Position numbers and translations under genes: made by a program
The notes under the pieces: generated by a model
The model's database searches: none
The model's input: the letters and a program-made list of their open reading frames with translations, nothing else
What the model was told of the DNA's origin: nothing
Part shown: positions 49,979 through 57,940 of the stretch, in pieces
Numbering within the stretch: position 1 is the stretch's first letter
Layout of the letters: every line of letters begins with the position of its first letter
Assembly (NCBI RefSeq): GCF_006874475.1
Contig: NZ_VIRM01000021.1
Span: 62,001-126,000 of the forward strand
Reading direction: 5' to 3'
Origin: Microbispora hainanensis
Lineage (GTDB): Bacteria; Actinomycetota; Actinomycetes; Streptosporangiales; Streptosporangiaceae
DNA: 64,000 nucleotides

Positions 49979-50820
49979 GCGCGGGCCGCCGCCGTGTCTC
50001 CCGTCGTGTCCCCCGGTCGGCGACGCTGATCGCCGGCTGCGTCCTGGCCGGTCTCGTGCTCGCCGTGGCCGTCGTGTCGTTCTTCTGGCTGCCGTACGCG
50101 CCGGACGACACCACGGGCGGCCGGCTGATGCCACCGGGCCTGCCCCACCTGCTCGGCACCGACAAGCTCGGCAGAGACCTGCTCACCCAGCTCATGATCG
50201 GCGCGCGGGTCGCCCTGGAGGCGGGCGCGGGCGCGGTGCTGATCGGCGGGCTCGTGGGGCTCGCGGGCGGCCTCGCCGCCGGTTTCGCCACCCGCTGGCT
50301 CGACGACACGCTCTCGGCCCTCCTCGACATCCTCATCGCGTTCCCGACCGTGCTGCTGGCCATGCTCGTGACCGCCGCGCGGGAGGCGTCGCTCGGCTCG
50401 GCGATCATCGCGATCGGGCTGGCGATGTCGGCGATCGTGGCCCGGCTCACCCGGGTGCTGGTCAAGCGCGTGCTGGCCCAGGACTTCATCACGGCCTCAC
50501 GCACCTCGGGCACGTCGTGGCCCCGGGTCGTCGTCGAACATGTGCTGCCGAACATCTGGCCGACGCTGTCGGTGAACCTCGCGCTGCAGTTCGGCCTGGC
50601 CGTCCTGGCGGAGGCGAGCCTGTCCTATCTCGGCCTGGGCGCACCGCCCCCCAACGCCTCCTGGGGGCGGATGCTCCAGGAGGCCCAGGCGAGCGTGTTC
50701 ATCGCCCCGGCGGGGGTGATCGCCCCCGGCGTCCTGCTCGTCGTCCTCGTCGTCGGCGTCAACCTCATCGCCGACGGCGTGCGCGACGTGGCCGACCCGA
50801 CCCGGAGGAGGACGAGGTGA
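49975..50820 (+). CDS. Peptide-type ABC importer, permease (DppC-like)
   Basis: 281-residue DppC-type permease. HLLGTDKLGRDLLTQLMIGA (the TDxxGRD motif) near residues 58-78, coupling segment DFITASRTSGTSWPRVVVEH, and late SYLGLGAPPPNASWGRML are diagnostic. Starts within the stop of the previous gene. Ends overlapping the ATPase gene (GTGA). Confidence 0.93.
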   Translation: MSAGRRRVSRRVPRSATLIAGCVLAGLVLAVAVVSFFWLPYAPDDTTGGRLMPPGLPHLLGTDKLGRDLLTQLMIGARVALEAGAGAVLIGGLVGLAGGLAAGFATRWLDDTLSALLDILIAFPTVLLAMLVTAAREASLGSAIIAIGLAMSAIVARLTRVLVKRVLAQDFITASRTSGTSWPRVVVEHVLPNIWPTLSVNLALQFGLAVLAEASLSYLGLGAPPPNASWGRMLQEAQASVFIAPAGVIAPGVLLVVLVVGVNLIADGVRDVADPTRRRTR

Positions 50821-51629
50821 CCCTGCTCACCGTGACCGGGCTTCATGTACGCAGCGCCGAGGGCCGCGACCTCGTCTCGGACGTGTCGTTCACCCTGGGC
50901 GCGGGCGAGCGGCTGGGCCTGATCGGAGAGTCGGGGTCGGGCAAGTCCATGACCGCCCTGGCGATCATGGGGCTCGCGCCTCCCGGGATGACCGTCTCGG
51001 GCGGCGTCGTGTTCGACGCGCCCGGCCTGGGCCGTACGGACGTCGTGACGGCTGGAGAGCGGCGGCTCACCTCGCTGCGCGGCCGGGCGACGAGCACGGT
51101 CTTCCAGGAGCCGCTCACCGCCCTCGACCCGCTCATGCGCGTGGGCCGCCAGGTGGCCGAGCCGCTCCGGCGCCGGAGGGGGCTGCGCGGACGCGCCCTG
51201 CACGCGGCGGTGCGGGCCGCGCTCGAGGAGGTGCGGCTGGCCGACCCCGATCGGATCGCTCGCGCGTACCCCCACGAGATCTCCGGCGGCCAGCGCCAGC
51301 GGGTGGCGATCGCCATGGCCCTCGCCTGCGACCCCGCCCTGCTCATCGCGGACGAGCCCACGACCGCCCTGGACGTCACCGTGCAGGCCGAGGTCCTCAC
51401 GCTGCTCGACGGCCTGGTGGAGGAACGGGGGATGGCGCTGCTGTTCATCAGCCACGACCTGGCGGTCGTCTCGCGCATCGCCGAGCGTGTCATCGTCCTC
51501 AAGAACGGCGTGGCGGTGGAGTCCGGCAGCGTCGGCGAGGTCGTCAACGCACCACGCCACCCGTACACGAGAGAGCTGGTGGGCAGCGCGCGCCGGCTCG
51601 ACGGCGCACTCGAGTGGAGGACGTCATGA
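50817..51629 (+). CDS. Peptide-type ABC importer, ATPase (DppD-like)
   Basis: 270-residue ATPase. Walker A GESGSGKS, signature SGGQRQRVAIAMALA, Walker B LLIADEPTTALDVT, H-loop FISHDLAVVSRI, C-terminal APRHPYTRELV. The short C-terminus lacks the usual oligopeptide-importer iron-sulfur cysteine motif. GTG at 50817 overlaps the DppC-like stop. Works as a heterodimer with the ATPase that follows. Confidence 0.93.
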   Translation: MTLLTVTGLHVRSAEGRDLVSDVSFTLGAGERLGLIGESGSGKSMTALAIMGLAPPGMTVSGGVVFDAPGLGRTDVVTAGERRLTSLRGRATSTVFQEPLTALDPLMRVGRQVAEPLRRRRGLRGRALHAAVRAALEEVRLADPDRIARAYPHEISGGQRQRVAIAMALACDPALLIADEPTTALDVTVQAEVLTLLDGLVEERGMALLFISHDLAVVSRIAERVIVLKNGVAVESGSVGEVVNAPRHPYTRELVGSARRLDGALEWRTS

Positions 51630-52402
51630 CGCAGCCGACCCGGCCCGTCCTGGAGGTGCGGGGCGCGCACTTCGCCTACGGCCGTTCGGCCCCCGTGCTC
51701 ACGGACGTCTCGGTCGCCGTCACGCCCGGACGCAGCCTCGCGCTGGTGGGGGAGTCGGGCGCGGGCAAGACCACGCTGCTGCGCCTGCTACTCGGGCTGG
51801 CCAGGCCGACGAGCGGCCAGGTCCTCTACGAGGGCAAGGAGCTCGCGCCGCGCGACCGGGCCCGGATGCGGGAGTTCCGGCGCGGCGTGCAGACGGTGTT
51901 CCAGGACCCGTACTCGTCGCTCGACCCCAGGCAGCGCGTGGGCCGGATCGTGTCGGAACCCCTGCGGTCGCTGGGGCTCAGACAGGACATGGCCGCCCGG
52001 GTCGCCGAGGCCCTGCGGTCGGTCGGCCTGCCCGAGGACGCCGCGAGCCGCTATCCGCAGGAGTTCTCCGGCGGGCAGCGGCAGCGCATCGCCATCGCAC
52101 GGGCGATCGTGTGCGAGCCCCGCGTGCTGCTCGCGGACGAGCCGGTCAGCGCGCTCGACGTCTCCACCCGTGTGCGCGTCGTCGACCTGCTGCAGGAGCT
52201 CCGGGAGACCCGCGCGCTGACGGTCGTGATGGTGTCGCACGACCTGGCCGTGGTGGCCGCCCTCTGCCAGGAGGTGGCCGTGCTGGAGCGGGGCCGCATC
52301 GTCGAGCGGGGGGACACCGCCCAGGTGCTCGGCGCTCCCCGCCACCCCTACACGCGACGGCTGATCGACAGCGTCCCCCGGCTGCCCTCGCCGGCGAGCT
52401 AG
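51626..52402 (+). CDS. Peptide-type ABC importer, ATPase (DppF-like)
   Basis: 258-residue ATPase, partner of the preceding one. Walker A GESGAGKT, Q-loop VFQDPYSSLDPRQRV, signature FSGGQRQRIAIARAI, Walker B VLLADEPVSALDVS, H-loop MVSHDLAVVAAL, APRHPYTRRLIDSVP near the end. ATG at 51626 overlaps the previous stop. Its stop codon shares the sequence CTAG with the stop of the convergent amidohydrolase gene. Confidence 0.93.
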   Translation: MTQPTRPVLEVRGAHFAYGRSAPVLTDVSVAVTPGRSLALVGESGAGKTTLLRLLLGLARPTSGQVLYEGKELAPRDRARMREFRRGVQTVFQDPYSSLDPRQRVGRIVSEPLRSLGLRQDMAARVAEALRSVGLPEDAASRYPQEFSGGQRQRIAIARAIVCEPRVLLADEPVSALDVSTRVRVVDLLQELRETRALTVVMVSHDLAVVAALCQEVAVLERGRIVERGDTAQVLGAPRHPYTRRLIDSVPRLPSPAS

Positions 52403-53595
52403 AGCTGCTCCTGCCGCAGCCAGGCCCGGGAGGGCAGGGGGTGGCCGAACAGGCGGGCGGCGTTGCCGTACGAAACCCTGGCGATGTCGGCGGGAGGCAG
52501 GCTGCCGAGGTTGCGGGCAACGGCGCGCTGGGTGTCGGGCCAGGTGGACTCCGCGCGCGGATAGCCGGACTCGAGCAGCACGCGCTCCATGCCCACGGCG
52601 AGCCGCACCGAGCTCAGCGCGCTGTCGTCGAGCGTGCCGAAGTAGAAGTTGCGCCGCAGCACCTCGCTGGGCTTGAGGCCGCCCTCCCAGATCGGCTCGC
52701 CGGCCACGGGGTGGTCGAGCGCGTAGTCGGCCCGCTCGGCCAGCATCGGCAGCCACCCGACGCCGCCCTCCACGATGAGGACGCGCAGCTTGGGGAAGCG
52801 CAGCGCCACCCCCGACCACAGCCAGTCGGCGCAGGCGAACATGGCGCTCGCCGGGATCAGCGTGGTGATCGCCTCGACCGGGGTGTCCGGCGAGGGCACC
52901 GGTGCCCAGGAGGACGCGCCGGTGTGCAGGCACACGACCGTGCCGGTCTCCTCGCAGGCGGCGAAGAACGGGTCCCAGTGGCGGGTGTGGATGGACGGCA
53001 GCCGCAGCCGGGTGGGGAACTCGGGGAAAACGACGGCCTTGAAACCGCGTGACGCGTTGGCCCTGATCTCCTTCGCCGCGATCTCGGGATCGGGGAGCCA
53101 GGGAAGCTGGAGCGCGATCATGCGCTCGGGGTAGGTGCCGGCCCACACGTCCACGTGCCAGTCGTTCCAGGCCCGGACGAGCGCGAGCCCGAGGTCCTGG
53201 TCGCGGGTGCGGCCGAACGCCACCCCCGCCTGGCTCGCCAGCATGCCGGGGAAGCACAGCGCCGCCCAGATCCCGGCCCGGTCCATGTCGCCGACCCGGG
53301 CCTCGATGTCGTAGCAGCCCGGCCGCATGTCCTCGAAGCGTACGGGGTCGAGCGTCCACTGTTCCTTGGGCAGGCCCGCGCCCACGTCGAGCCCCGCGCA
53401 GGGATAGGTGGCGCCGCTGTACCGCCATACCTGGTGGCCCGAGTCGGTCTCCACGACCTTGGGCGCGAGGTCCTTGTATTTCTCCGGGAGGCGGTCCTCG
53501 AAGAGGTCGGCCGGCTCGATCAAGTGATCATCAACTGAGATGATCACGTAGTCCCGCCGCCTCGGCTCTGGGTCGGGATGCAGCGGCGTATTCAC
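52399..53595 (-). CDS. Amidohydrolase-family protein with altered metal site
   Basis: 398-residue TIM-barrel protein of the amidohydrolase-2 (ACMSD-like) family. DDHLIEP supplies the first metal residues, CLHTGASS the central His, and VEGGVGWLPMLAERADYALD the next segment. The final motif, usually SDYPH, reads SGYPRAES: the metal-binding Asp is Gly and the following His is Arg. It may therefore be inactive or use a changed mechanism. GTG at 53595 gives a family-like length; no ribosome site, so perhaps leaderless; a TTG at 53616 is also open. Convergent with the peptide importer. Confidence 0.82.
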   Translation of the reverse strand: MNTPLHPDPEPRRRDYVIISVDDHLIEPADLFEDRLPEKYKDLAPKVVETDSGHQVWRYSGATYPCAGLDVGAGLPKEQWTLDPVRFEDMRPGCYDIEARVGDMDRAGIWAALCFPGMLASQAGVAFGRTRDQDLGLALVRAWNDWHVDVWAGTYPERMIALQLPWLPDPEIAAKEIRANASRGFKAVVFPEFPTRLRLPSIHTRHWDPFFAACEETGTVVCLHTGASSWAPVPSPDTPVEAITTLIPASAMFACADWLWSGVALRFPKLRVLIVEGGVGWLPMLAERADYALDHPVAGEPIWEGGLKPSEVLRRNFYFGTLDDSALSSVRLAVGMERVLLESGYPRAESTWPDTQRAVARNLGSLPPADIARVSYGNAARLFGHPLPSRAWLRQEQL

Positions 53596-53664
53596 GGTAG
53601 TAAACGGTAGGGCCAAGGCATAACACGGTACAAGCTGCGAGGTCTCCGGTTGGTATCCGTTCGC

Positions 53665-54450
53665 TCACATTGCGGTGCGTACCGTCACGGCCTGTGACGC
53701 CTGCTCCGTACGGAGGTCGCGGGCCTCCCGGCGCACCAGGAGCACCCAGCCGCCCACCGCGATCCCGATGAACAGCCACCACTGCACGGCGTACGCCAGG
53801 TTGAGCCCGCCTCCGGCACCGACGTCGGGCGGCGGCAGGAGCTCGGGGGCCTCGCCGCCCTGCGGCTGCTGCGCGGTGAGCTCCACGAACCCGCCGAAGA
53901 CCTTGTAGGGCAGGCCCCCGCCGATCGTGGGCGTGTCGATCAGCAGGATCTGGCCGGACGGCAGCCCTGACCGGTTCCTGATGCCGGTGTTGTCCTGCGT
54001 CTCGGCCGGACGGAGCCGTCCGGTGATCGTCACCTCGCCCGTGGGCGGAGCGGGCACCTGCGGCGGGGCGTCGGCGGTCGCCCCGGCCGGGACCCATCCC
54101 CGGTTCACCAGCACGGCGCCCTGGGGCGTGACGAGCGGAGTGATCACGTAGAACCCGACGCGGCTGTTCTGGGTCCGCCTGCGCACCACGAGCTCGTGGG
54201 TGGCGTCGTACCGTCCGGTGGCGGTGACGAGGCGATACCGGTCCCGCTCCGGCACGGATGCGCCGACCTGGTCCAGCCGGTCGAGCGGCACGGGCGCGGC
54301 GGCGAGGTTGGCGGTGATCCTCGTGCTCTCGGCCGACCGGTCCTCGAACCGCCCCCACTGCCACCTTCCCAGGAAGAAGAAGGCGGGGATCAGCACGAGC
54401 ACGAGCAGGTGCAGCCCGACCCAGCGGCGCGAAAGGAGGAAACGGTACAC
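53665..54450 (-). CDS. SURF1 family protein (cytochrome oxidase assembly)
   Basis: 261-residue SURF1 homologue, which assists haem insertion into the aa3-type oxidase. Membrane helices at the two ends (WVGLHLLVLVLIPAFFFLG, about 10-29, and VQWWLFIGIAVGGWVLLV, about 222-240). Conserved outside parts: LGRWQWGRFEDR, VLVNRGWVPAG and YAVQWW. GTG at 54450. Actinobacterial SURF1 genes are often isolated from the ctaCDE cluster, as here. Function in haem insertion is by family. Confidence 0.92.
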   Translation of the reverse strand: MYRFLLSRRWVGLHLLVLVLIPAFFFLGRWQWGRFEDRSAESTRITANLAAAPVPLDRLDQVGASVPERDRYRLVTATGRYDATHELVVRRRTQNSRVGFYVITPLVTPQGAVLVNRGWVPAGATADAPPQVPAPPTGEVTITGRLRPAETQDNTGIRNRSGLPSGQILLIDTPTIGGGLPYKVFGGFVELTAQQPQGGEAPELLPPPDVGAGGGLNLAYAVQWWLFIGIAVGGWVLLVRREARDLRTEQASQAVTVRTAM

Positions 54451-54511
54451 GTCACCAGCCTAGGCAGCGACCTGAATGGTCCGGCTCTCAGGCTGCGTTT
54501 CAGGCCGGGTT

Positions 54512-54997
54512 TCAGGCCGGGGTACTGAGTCTGGCGCCGGGGCCGGGGCGGGGCGTCACCTCGCGCGGGCCGTCGATCCGGTGGCCCTCCTCACATGCCA
54601 GGTGCAGCGCGACGGGCGCGCCGCAGTCGCGGTGGGTCACCACGACCGGCGGTCCCTCGGGATCGGCCAGATAGCGGTCGCCCCAGTGCATGAGGGCGAT
54701 CATGATCGGGTAGAGATCGAGGCCCTTCTGCGTGAGCCGATACTCGTCGCGCTGGCGCTGGCCGGGCTCCTGGTAGGGCACCTTCCGCAGCAGGCCCTCC
54801 TCGACGAGCCGGGACAGCCGCGCGCTCAGCACCTGCCGGGGCGCGCCGGTGCGCGTCTGAAGGTCGGCGAAGCGCCGGATGCCGTTGAACGCCTCGCGGA
54901 GGACCAGGAACGTCCACTTCTCGCCGAGCACGGCGAGGGTTCGCTCGATGGAGCAGTTGTCCACCCGATAACGCCGCATGTCGCGCATCGTAACCAC
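54512..54997 (-). CDS. HxlR family transcriptional regulator
   Basis: 161-residue winged-helix regulator. CSIERTLAVLGEKWTFLVLR (with the HxlR Cys) and RFADLQTRTGAPRQVLSARL, then KVPYQEPGQRQRDEYRLTQK. The C-terminal extension (after about residue 105) has two cysteines in HRDCGAPVALHLACEEG, which may bind zinc. GTG at 54997 has GGAGGGGG 4-5 bases upstream, so it is preferred over ATGs at 54988 and 54979. Divergent from a GNAT gene. Confidence 0.88.
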   Translation of the reverse strand: MVTMRDMRRYRVDNCSIERTLAVLGEKWTFLVLREAFNGIRRFADLQTRTGAPRQVLSARLSRLVEEGLLRKVPYQEPGQRQRDEYRLTQKGLDLYPIMIALMHWGDRYLADPEGPPVVVTHRDCGAPVALHLACEEGHRIDGPREVTPRPGPGARLSTPA

Positions 54998-55016
54998 AAC
55001 CCCCTCCCTGCATCTA

Positions 55017-55033
55017 AGTCTACTTGACAGACT
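55017..55033. promoter_or_regulatory. Inverted repeat between HxlR and GNAT genes
   Basis: AGTCT (55017-55021) and AGACT (55029-55033), 7-base spacer ACTTGAC. TTGACA at 55024 inside it could be a -35 box for the rightward gene. Possible HxlR autoregulatory or GNAT control site. Confidence 0.35.
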
Positions 55034-55059
55034 CAGCGCCTTCGGGAGAGCCTGAGTCC

Positions 55060-55605
55060 ATGTTCGGAACTCAGGTGAGGCCCCTCGTGGACGTTCGTGT
55101 CGTGGAAGTGCGCGCGGCGCGCCCGGGCGACGACGAGCAGCGGGTGCGGCTCTTCGTGGCGGGCCTGTCGCAGGACACGCTGACGAACCGCTTCTTCGTC
55201 GGCCCGGGCCGGCCGAGCGCGAGCCTGATCCGCGCGATGGTCGCGCGCGACGACAGGCGCGACGCGCTGCTCGCGCTGCAGGGCGACGCCGTGATCGGCC
55301 ACGCCATGAGCTATCTGGCCGACGGCTCCTCGGGGGTCGAGGCGGAGATCGCGGTCGTGGTGGACGACCGGTGGCAGGGCATCGGCGTGGGATCGCGGCT
55401 CGTGCGTACCCTCCTGCGGCGAGCGTCCGTACGCGGCGCGGTCGCCGTCGGCATGGACGTCATGACGGAGAACCGGCGGGTGCTGTCCATGGTGCGCAGG
55501 GCCTGGCCCTCTGCCACAATCACTACAGAGGGCACATCCGTCGAGATCAAAGCCGACCTCGCGTTTGCAGAACAAGGTTCTGTTGGTTCACCATTGACTA
55601 TGTGA
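55060..55605 (+). CDS. GNAT family N-acetyltransferase
   Basis: 181-residue acetyltransferase. The acetyl-CoA motif is AVVVDDRWQGIGVGSRLVRT (about 100-120, the Q/RxxGxG/A pattern being QGIGVG), preceded by the beta strands DAVIGHAMSYLA and followed by RRVLSMVRRAWPSAT. ATG at 55060 is preceded by GGGAGAG; a TTG at 55024 would extend it by 12 residues. Its 3' end contains the promoter or operator of the TetR gene that starts within its stop. Substrate unknown. Confidence 0.83.
   Translation: MFGTQVRPLVDVRVVEVRAARPGDDEQRVRLFVAGLSQDTLTNRFFVGPGRPSASLIRAMVARDDRRDALLALQGDAVIGHAMSYLADGSSGVEAEIAVVVDDRWQGIGVGSRLVRTLLRRASVRGAVAVGMDVMTENRRVLSMVRRAWPSATITTEGTSVEIKADLAFAEQGSVGSPLTM
55568..55582. promoter_or_regulatory. 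Palindrome before TetR gene
   Basis: CAGAAC-AAG-GTTCTG, a perfect 6-base inverted repeat with 3-base spacer, at the very 3' end of the GNAT gene and 20 bases before the TetR start. A likely autoregulatory operator. Confidence 0.5.
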
Positions 55606-56192
55606 AGAGCGCGAAGAGCGGACGAGACGGCAGGGCCAGGATCATCGAGGGCGCCCTGCGCAGGTTCAGCCAGAGCGGGGTGTCTGCCACCACCCTGGCC
55701 AGCCTCCGGCAGGAGAGCGGCGTCAGCGTCGGCAGCTTCTATCACCACTTCACGAGCAAGGAACACGTCTTCGGCGTCCTCTACGCCGAGATCCAGGAGA
55801 TGTACCAGGCCGCCTTCGTCGGCGAGCTCGTCCGCCACGAGGACGCCCGCGCCGGCATCGAGGCCATCGTCGCGATGCACATGGCCTGGTGCGGCGAGCA
55901 CCCCGAGCGCGCCCGCCTGCTGATCAGCGAGCGCCCGCCCCGGCGCAACGAGCCCGGCGGGCCGGAGGTCGCCGAGTCGAGGCGCGAGTTCTTCCGCCAG
56001 GTCGCCGACTGGTGGCGGCCGCACATGAAGGACGGCGTGCTCCGTCCCGTCCCCGCCACCATGTGCTACGTGCTGTGGCTCGGCCCGGCGCAGGAGATGT
56101 GCCGCCTGTGGTTCAGCGGCGCCCACCAGCCCACCGAGGAGGAGATCCGCGAGCTGGGCGAGGCCGCCTGGAACAGCCTCAAGATGCCTTAG
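55602..56192 (+). CDS. TetR/AcrR family transcriptional regulator
   Basis: 196-residue regulator. HTH: RIIEGALRRFSQSGVSATTL, LRQESGVSVGSFYHHFTSKE. Ligand domain rich in Trp and Arg (WWRPHMKDGVLRPVPATMCY). GTG at 55602 overlaps the GNAT stop (ATGTGA), so the two may be co-translated, though a palindrome 20 bases upstream suggests its own control. Downstream lies a methyltransferase 30 bases away. Targets not evident. Confidence 0.85.
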   Translation: MKSAKSGRDGRARIIEGALRRFSQSGVSATTLASLRQESGVSVGSFYHHFTSKEHVFGVLYAEIQEMYQAAFVGELVRHEDARAGIEAIVAMHMAWCGEHPERARLLISERPPRRNEPGGPEVAESRREFFRQVADWWRPHMKDGVLRPVPATMCYVLWLGPAQEMCRLWFSGAHQPTEEEIRELGEAAWNSLKMP

Positions 56193-56222
56193 TCGCGTCT
56201 TGCCCCGCGATAGATTCGATGC

Positions 56223-57692
56223 GTGGACGCCCCTTCTGACCTGGTCCGGCGGCTTCGCGACAGATTCGTGGAGACCGGATACACGATCGACGGCGTGCGT
56301 GAGCGGCTGGGCGACATGGCCGCCGCCGCACTGGCCCGTGAGGAGATCGTGCCCGCGCTGCGCGCCACCAGGGACGCCGACCCCCTCGCCACACTGATCC
56401 GGCTGTGGTGGCTGGGCACCCCGGTCAGCATGGCCGCCGCCGACCTCCCGGTGCAGGGCCTCATCGAGGCCGGGCTGCTGGTGCGCCTGGGCGACTCCGT
56501 GCAGGCCACCGTGCACCTCCAGCCCTGGGACACCGGCACGGGCGACCCGGCGTACGTCGTCTCCGACCGGAAGGTGCGGCCCGGCGATCCCTCCCTGCGG
56601 CCCGACCACGTCGTGGGCGCGGGCGGCGCCTCGGCCAACCTCGCGCAGCTCGGCTGGGCCGCCCCGGTCGAGCGGGCGCTCGACCTCGGCACCGGCTGCG
56701 GTGTGCAGGTGCTGCACCTGGCCCCCAGGGCCGGGCACGTGGTCGCGACCGACGTGAACCGCAGGGCGCTGCGGCTGGCCCGCCTGAGCTGGGGCCTGTC
56801 CGGCGTGACCGGCGTCGAGGCCCGCGAGGGCTCGATGTACGACCCCGTGGACGACGAGCGGTTCGACCTCGTGGTGTCCAACCCGCCGTTCGTCATCGCG
56901 CCCGAGGCCAGGTACACCTACCGGGAGGCCGGGCGGCGCGGCGACGAGTTCTGCCGCGACCTCGTACGGCGCACGCCCCGGCACCTCGCCCAGGGCGGTC
57001 AGGCGCGTTTCCTCGCCAACTGGCTGCACGTCAAGGGCGAGGACTGGCAGGACAGGGTGGGCGGCTGGCTCGCCGAGACCGGCTGCGACGGCTGGGCCGT
57101 GCAGCGCGACGTGCAGGACCCGGCCGAATATGTCGAGCTGTGGCTGCGGGACTCCGCCGAACACGGCACCTCGGCCTACCGGGAGCGCTATGACGAGTGG
57201 CTCGGCTGGTTCGAGTCGATGGACGTGACCGGCGTCGGCTTCGGCTGGATCGCCCTGCACGACTCCGGCTCGATGACCCCGCTCGTGCGGGTGGAGGAGA
57301 TGACCCAGCCGGTCGAGCCCCCGTCCGGCGCGCTGGTCGAGGAGGTGCTGCGCGCGGCCCGCACCGCCCACGAGCTGTCCGACGACGACCTGCTCGACGC
57401 GCGGCTGAAACCCGCCGAGGGCGTCGTGGAGGAACGCGTCGGGCCGCCCGGCGCCGACGACCCCTCCCGCATCGTCCTGCGGCAGACCCGGGGCGCGCGC
57501 CGTACGGCCGCCGTGGGGACGGTGGAGGCGGCCCTCGCGGGCGTGTGCGACGGCGAACTGCCCACGCGCCCGCTGCTCGCCGCGATCGCCGAGCTGACCG
57601 GTGAGGACCCCGGCGACGTGCTCGGGCGGGCTCCCGCCGCGCTGCGGTCGCTGATCGCCGAGGGCTTCCTCGACGTTGCAAGCCCACGTTGA
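56223..57692 (+). CDS. SAM-dependent methyltransferase with NPPF motif
   Basis: 489-residue protein. An N-terminal helical domain (1-140) precedes a class I methyltransferase fold: SAM loop ALDLGTGCGVQVLHLA (about 158-173), VVATDVNRRALRLARLSWG, and motif IV VVSNPPFVIAP. NPPF-type motifs occur in enzymes that methylate amide or exocyclic amine groups (PrmC, RsmC, N6-adenine). The C-terminal 150 residues are an additional helical domain of unknown role. GTG at 56223. Substrate may be a ribosomal, nucleic-acid or protein target. Confidence 0.82.
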   Translation: MDAPSDLVRRLRDRFVETGYTIDGVRERLGDMAAAALAREEIVPALRATRDADPLATLIRLWWLGTPVSMAAADLPVQGLIEAGLLVRLGDSVQATVHLQPWDTGTGDPAYVVSDRKVRPGDPSLRPDHVVGAGGASANLAQLGWAAPVERALDLGTGCGVQVLHLAPRAGHVVATDVNRRALRLARLSWGLSGVTGVEAREGSMYDPVDDERFDLVVSNPPFVIAPEARYTYREAGRRGDEFCRDLVRRTPRHLAQGGQARFLANWLHVKGEDWQDRVGGWLAETGCDGWAVQRDVQDPAEYVELWLRDSAEHGTSAYRERYDEWLGWFESMDVTGVGFGWIALHDSGSMTPLVRVEEMTQPVEPPSGALVEEVLRAARTAHELSDDDLLDARLKPAEGVVEERVGPPGADDPSRIVLRQTRGARRTAAVGTVEAALAGVCDGELPTRPLLAAIAELTGEDPGDVLGRAPAALRSLIAEGFLDVASPR

Positions 57693-57728
57693 TCGGAGTT
57701 TGAACGGCCGGGCCGACACTGGTCGTGA

Positions 57729-57756
57729 GCGGGCTTCGGGGGGGTTCGGAGCCCGC
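57729..57756 (+). terminator. Hairpin after methyltransferase gene
   Basis: GCGGGCT (57729-57735) with AGCCCGC (57750-57756), 14-base loop, 37 bases after the stop. Short stem and no T run, so modest support. The rest of the 248-base gap to the SARP stop (57693-57940) shows no gene. Confidence 0.4.
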
Positions 57757-57940
57757 GCACCAAGCCCGGCCGGTCGCCGACGTGAGGCGGCGAGTCGTCA
57801 CGGGGCGCACCGGTAGGATCCGGGCCCCCTGCGCGTCCCAGCGTGACGACGGGCGACCGGCCGGGCGTCCAGCCTCCCGCACGCGAAGATGGGTGTTCGG
57901 TGTGATCAACCACGTCCGGATGAGCCGGCTCGACGATGAT

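Noticed and set aside
55024-55059. TTG start for the GNAT protein
   Set aside because: TTG lies inside a possible -35 box and operator; the ATG at 55060 with GGGAGAG is better.
55311-57719. 802-codon frame antisense to the TetR and methyltransferase genes
   Set aside because: No recognisable domain; composition is typical of antisense high-GC frames, while the sense genes carry HTH and SAM motifs.
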